Positions 60,606-64,000 of a stretch of 64,000 bases of DNA are shown piece after piece. The translations under genes were made by a program, and so were the position numbers. Numbering within the stretch: the stretch's first letter is position 1; the number at the start of each line of letters is the position of its first letter. The notes beneath the pieces are model-generated. The model made no database searches. It saw nothing but the letters and a program-made list of their open reading frames with translations, and was not told the origin of the DNA. The stretch comes from Streptococcus lutetiensis (GTDB lineage: Bacteria; Bacillota; Bacilli; Lactobacillales; Streptococcaceae), in assembly GCF_900475675.1 (NCBI RefSeq), contig NZ_LS483403.1, positions 558,001 to 622,000 on the forward strand, written 5' to 3'.

Positions 60606-63600
60606 ATGAAATTATTATATACAGATATTCAGTTTGATATGACTGAAATTTTGGCAAGAAAAGCGATGGAAGAGGCTAAAGCTGGTAAGCGTGTTTTCTA
60701 CATCGCTCCAAACTCTTTGTCTTTTGAAAAGGAAAGGGCGGTTCTGGAACTTTTACCTGACCACGCGTCTTTTGCCATTACCATTACGCGTTTTGCTCAA
60801 ATGGCACGCTATTTTGTCTTAAATGAGCCTCAGACCAAAGAAACGATTGATGATAATGGATTAGCTATGATTTTTTATCGTGCGCTGTCTCATTTTTCGG
60901 ATACGGATTTGAAAGTTTTTGGGCGTTTAAAGCAAGATACGAATTTCATCAAGCAATTGGTTGATTTGTATAAGGAATTAAAAACGGCTAACATGACCGT
61001 GCTCGACTTGACAGAATTGCATACGGCTGAGAAGCAAGAAGATTTGGTGAAAATATTTTTGGCGGTTAATGATATTTTGTTAGCCAATCAGTATGACAAT
61101 CAGTCAAAAATTGCATTTTTTACTAAGCAGGTAGCATCGGGTCAGTTGGATGATGCGCTTGAAAATGTTGTTTTGGTTATCGACGGTTTTACACGTTTTT
61201 CAGCAGAAGAGGAAGATTTGGTCAGCCTTTTAGAAGAAAAATGTGCTCAAGTGATTATCGGAACTTACAGTAGTCAAAAGGCTTATAAGGCGACATTTTC
61301 AACTGGGAATGTCTATCAGGCAAGTTTGGATTTTTTACGTTCTTTGGCAGCTAAATTTCAAACACAGCCAGAATATGTTGAGAGCTCTCAAAAATCTCAA
61401 GAAGCATTTGCTAAGTTGTCAAAACTCTTTGAAGCTAAGCACGACTTTACAACATCAGATATCACCTTAACGCAAGATGATAAGAAACATTATGCTATCT
61501 GGGATGTTATTAATCAAAAAGAAGAAGTTGAGCATGTGGCAAAGGCTATTCGTCATAAACTTCACCAAGGCTATCGCTATAAAGATATTTTGGTGCTTTT
61601 GGGTGATGTGGATAGCTATCGTCTGCAAATCGGCAAAATTTTTGATAAATATGAAATTCCCTATTATTTTGGAAAAGCAGAGTCGATGAGCGATCATCCT
61701 TTGGTGCATTTTATTGATTCCTTGGAGCGCGTGAAACGTTACCGTTTTCGTATGGAAGATGTGGTTAATCTTTTGAAAACAGGACTTTATGGTTCCTTCA
61801 CTCAAGATGATTTAGACCTTTTTGAGCAATATCTGATTTACGCTGATATTAAAGGACAAAGTAAATTTGGCAAGGAGTTCACGATTGCTTACAAGGGTGA
61901 AGAACACTTAGCTTATATTAATTGCATGCGCGAGCAAATCATGGCGCCTTTGCTAGGTTTATTTAAGGCACAAAAGCAGTTTGGCTCAAGCCTGCTTGAA
62001 AAATTGATGACTTTCTTGGGTGCTATTTCTTTGCCTGAGAATTTAGAGCGTATGGTAGCTACCTTCTCAGAAAATGACCAAGAAAAGCACGAGCAAGTTT
62101 GGCGAACATTTACTGGCATTCTCGAGCAATTTCAAACGATTTTTGGACAAGAAAAATTGTCTTTGGATGAATTTTTAGCTCTTTTAAGAAGCGGTATGTT
62201 GGCTGCCCAGTACCGCGTAGTGCCAGCAAGTGTTGATGTGGTTTCTGTAAAATCTTATGATTTGGTTGAGCCACATACCAATAAATTTGTCTTTGCACTT
62301 GGCATGACGCAGTCGCATTTCCCAAAGATTGCGCAAAATCGTAGCTTGATTTCAGATGAAGAACGTGCCAAGGTTAATGAGACAACAGCTGACAATCAAC
62401 GTTTTGATGTGATTAGTCGTGAAAATATTAAGAAAAATCATTTTGCTGCTTTGTCATTGTTTAATTCAGCGACGGAAGAATTGGTGCTCAGTTTGCCACA
62501 AATTGCTAACGAGTCAGAAGATAAGGAATCTTCTTATCTTGCGGAATTAGCTAGCTTTGGTGTGCCTGTTTTGGTTAAGGGACGAAATCGTTTGTCGACA
62601 GATGCTGAAGACATTGGGAATTATAAAGCGCTCTTATCTCGTGTGATTGAGGTTAATCGCTTAGCTATTGAAGAAGAACGCGAGCTTAGCAAAGAAGAGC
62701 AGACCTTCTGGTCAGTAGCTGTACGTTATCTTCGTAAAAAACTGGTAAATGACGGTATTGAATTGCCACTTATTAAGGACAATATGCAGACCAAGCCAGT
62801 TTCTGATGAAGTGATTGAGACGCGTTTTCCAAGTGATGAGCCGATTAATTTATCTTCATCAGCGGTGACAACTTTCTATAACAATCAGTACAAATATTTC
62901 TTACAGTATGTGCTTGGTTTACAAGAGGTTGAAACTATTCACCCTGACGCTAGAAATCACGGAACATACCTTCATCGTGTCTTTGAATTGGTCATGAAAG
63001 ATGCTTCTAACCAGCCGTTTGACAATAAATTAGATCGAGCTATTCAAACAACCAACGCCGAAGATGCTTTCAAATTTATCTACGAAGAAGACGAGGAAAG
63101 CCACTACTCATTGACAGTCTTAGAAGATATTGCTAGAAGCACGGCAACCATTTTACGTCAGGATACTCAGATCCAGGTGGAAAATGAAGAAGAACCTTTT
63201 GAATTAATGCTTGCCAATGCAGTTCGTATTCGAGGCATTATTGACCGTGTGGATCGTTTGTCAGATGGAAGTCTTGGGGTGGTTGATTACAAATCAAGTA
63301 ACAATACCTTTGATATTCAAAAATTCTACAATGGTCTTAATCCGCAATTGGTGACTTATATGCAAGCACTTCGCGATAAAAAAATTAAAAGTGAATCAGA
63401 TAAGATTTTTGGAGCCATGTACCTTCACATGCAAGAGCCAAAAGTAGATTTGTCATCGGTAGCTACTACAGAGAAAATTTTGGAGAATTTGTCTAAAGAA
63501 CTTCGCTATCGTGGCTTGTTCTTAGAAGATGAAAAAGGCTATTTATCAAATGGAAATTATCATCTTAATGATTCTGTTTACACGCAAGAAGAGTTAGATA

Positions 63601-63848
63601 TTTTACTAGATTATAATCAAAAATTATTCCTTCAAGCAGCTGAGCAAATTAAACAAGGATACTTTTTGATTAATCCTTACAGTGAGGATGGTAAGACGGT
63701 TAAGGGTGACCAATTAAAAGCTATCACACGCTTTGAAGCGGATCGCCACATGCCATACGCACGCAAGTGGTTTAAATTACCAAGAAAAGATAGACGTCAA
63801 GGCTTTTTGAGCCTGATGCAAGAAGAGGAGGAAAAAGATGATCTTTAA
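60606..63848 (+). CDS. rexB: ATP-dependent nuclease subunit B (RexB/AddB)
   Basis: Large subunit of the streptococcal RexAB helicase-nuclease, which processes double-strand breaks for recombination (RecBCD/AddAB analogue). At 1080 residues it fits RexB. The N-terminal part is helicase-like but inactive, without a Walker A. The C-terminal half carries the RecB-type nuclease domain, with the metal-binding [22 protein letters not shown] motif (Asp and Lys) and [15 protein letters not shown] (60569-60574) and AAGGA lie before the ATG. It overlaps rexA by 11 bases. Confidence 0.95.
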   Translation: MKLLYTDIQFDMTEILARKAMEEAKAGKRVFYIAPNSLSFEKERAVLELLPDHASFAITITRFAQMARYFVLNEPQTKETIDDNGLAMIFYRALSHFSDTDLKVFGRLKQDTNFIKQLVDLYKELKTANMTVLDLTELHTAEKQEDLVKIFLAVNDILLANQYDNQSKIAFFTKQVASGQLDDALENVVLVIDGFTRFSAEEEDLVSLLEEKCAQVIIGTYSSQKAYKATFSTGNVYQASLDFLRSLAAKFQTQPEYVESSQKSQEAFAKLSKLFEAKHDFTTSDITLTQDDKKHYAIWDVINQKEEVEHVAKAIRHKLHQGYRYKDILVLLGDVDSYRLQIGKIFDKYEIPYYFGKAESMSDHPLVHFIDSLERVKRYRFRMEDVVNLLKTGLYGSFTQDDLDLFEQYLIYADIKGQSKFGKEFTIAYKGEEHLAYINCMREQIMAPLLGLFKAQKQFGSSLLEKLMTFLGAISLPENLERMVATFSENDQEKHEQVWRTFTGILEQFQTIFGQEKLSLDEFLALLRSGMLAAQYRVVPASVDVVSVKSYDLVEPHTNKFVFALGMTQSHFPKIAQNRSLISDEERAKVNETTADNQRFDVISRENIKKNHFAALSLFNSATEELVLSLPQIANESEDKESSYLAELASFGVPVLVKGRNRLSTDAEDIGNYKALLSRVIEVNRLAIEEERELSKEEQTFWSVAVRYLRKKLVNDGIELPLIKDNMQTKPVSDEVIETRFPSDEPINLSSSAVTTFYNNQYKYFLQYVLGLQEVETIHPDARNHGTYLHRVFELVMKDASNQPFDNKLDRAIQTTNAEDAFKFIYEEDEESHYSLTVLEDIARSTATILRQDTQIQVENEEEPFELMLANAVRIRGIIDRVDRLSDGSLGVVDYKSSNNTFDIQKFYNGLNPQLVTYMQALRDKKIKSESDKIFGAMYLHMQEPKVDLSSVATTEKILENLSKELRYRGLFLEDEKGYLSNGNYHLNDSVYTQEELDILLDYNQKLFLQAAEQIKQGYFLINPYSEDGKTVKGDQLKAITRFEADRHMPYARKWFKLPRKDRRQGFLSLMQEEEEKDDL

Positions 63849-64000
63849 ACCATTTTTAACGGCTGAAGCGATTTCTTCTCTACAGCAAAAAGAGGCTCAG
63901 TCATCAAAAGCGCAAAAACGAACACCTGAACAAATTGAAGCCATTTATAGCTATGGCAACAATATTTTGGTATCAGCGTCGGCTGGTTCTGGGAAAACTT
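63838..64000 (+). CDS. rexA: ATP-dependent helicase/nuclease subunit A (RexA/AddA), N-terminal fragment
   Basis: Starts at ATG 63838, inside the end of rexB, behind AGAGGAGGAAA. It runs off the window after 54 codons. The visible part ends in [12 protein letters not shown], the Walker A motif of the UvrD-type helicase domain, preceded by [13 protein letters not shown] (Q motif). It is partner of RexB in double-strand-break repair. Confidence 0.93.
   Translation, partial: MIFKPFLTAEAISSLQQKEAQSSKAQKRTPEQIEAIYSYGNNILVSASAGSGKT

Overview
This is a low-GC Firmicute chromosome segment that reads as Streptococcus. The ATP synthase operon starts with the c subunit gene (order c-a-b-delta-alpha-gamma-beta-epsilon). 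Other genus markers are the murA-epuA-endA neighbourhood, the preQ1-II leader before queT, the SMK-type leader before metK, gapN and rexB-rexA. Complete leucine and riboflavin pathways, arginine genes, a citrate-to-2-oxoglutarate operon and a PEP carboxykinase-like gene suggest a biosynthetically rich species, for example of the S. bovis/equinus complex. The species is an inference, not shown by the sequence alone.

Layout. 1-1436: end of an arginine operon (argB fragment, argD). 1531-2088: flavodoxin-fold oxidoreductase. 2104-5932: FMN-riboswitch-controlled ribD-ribE-ribBA-ribH. 5961-6690 (minus): thiamine transporter ThiT under a TPP riboswitch. 6764-10720 (minus): nrdH-nrdE-nrdF with two NrdR boxes and a tandem structured repeat between nrdE and nrdF. 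10803-15885: acnA-citZ-icd, the glutamate-precursor branch of the TCA cycle, with a CodY-like box; the isocitrate dehydrogenase has an NAD-type cofactor signature. 15927-18991: membrane protein, then ptsH-ptsI. 19223-22664: gapN and a PEP carboxykinase-like gene. 22674-24544: RNA helicase and uridine kinase. 24586-29866: leuA-leuB-DUF1294-leuC-leuD behind a CodY box and a leader-peptide attenuator. 29944-33312: free methionine sulfoxide reductase, dnaX, a small membrane protein and birA. 33413-35055: metK with a long SMK-type leader. 35133-37232: a broken AraC-type regulator gene and an IS30-family insertion. 37265-46586: murA, an acetyltransferase, a CBS/hot-dog regulator, map, BrkB-like and GtrA-like membrane proteins, queT, ligA and a lipid kinase. 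46808-53266: ATP synthase operon. 53357-56092: small membrane protein, second murA, epuA, endA. 56109-60531: pheS-GNAT-pheT under a T-box. 60606-64000: rexB and the start of rexA.

The genes are mostly core metabolism, and the richest content is regulatory. The window holds five recognisable RNA switches (FMN, TPP, SMK/SAM, preQ1-II, Phe T-box), a leucine leader peptide, CodY-like boxes before three operons, a cre-like site, and at least six genes whose -10 box lies 6-7 nt before the start codon (probable leaderless mRNAs). I found no CRISPR array, prophage, defence island, tRNA or rRNA gene. The least explained element is the two-copy structured repeat at 7863-8109.
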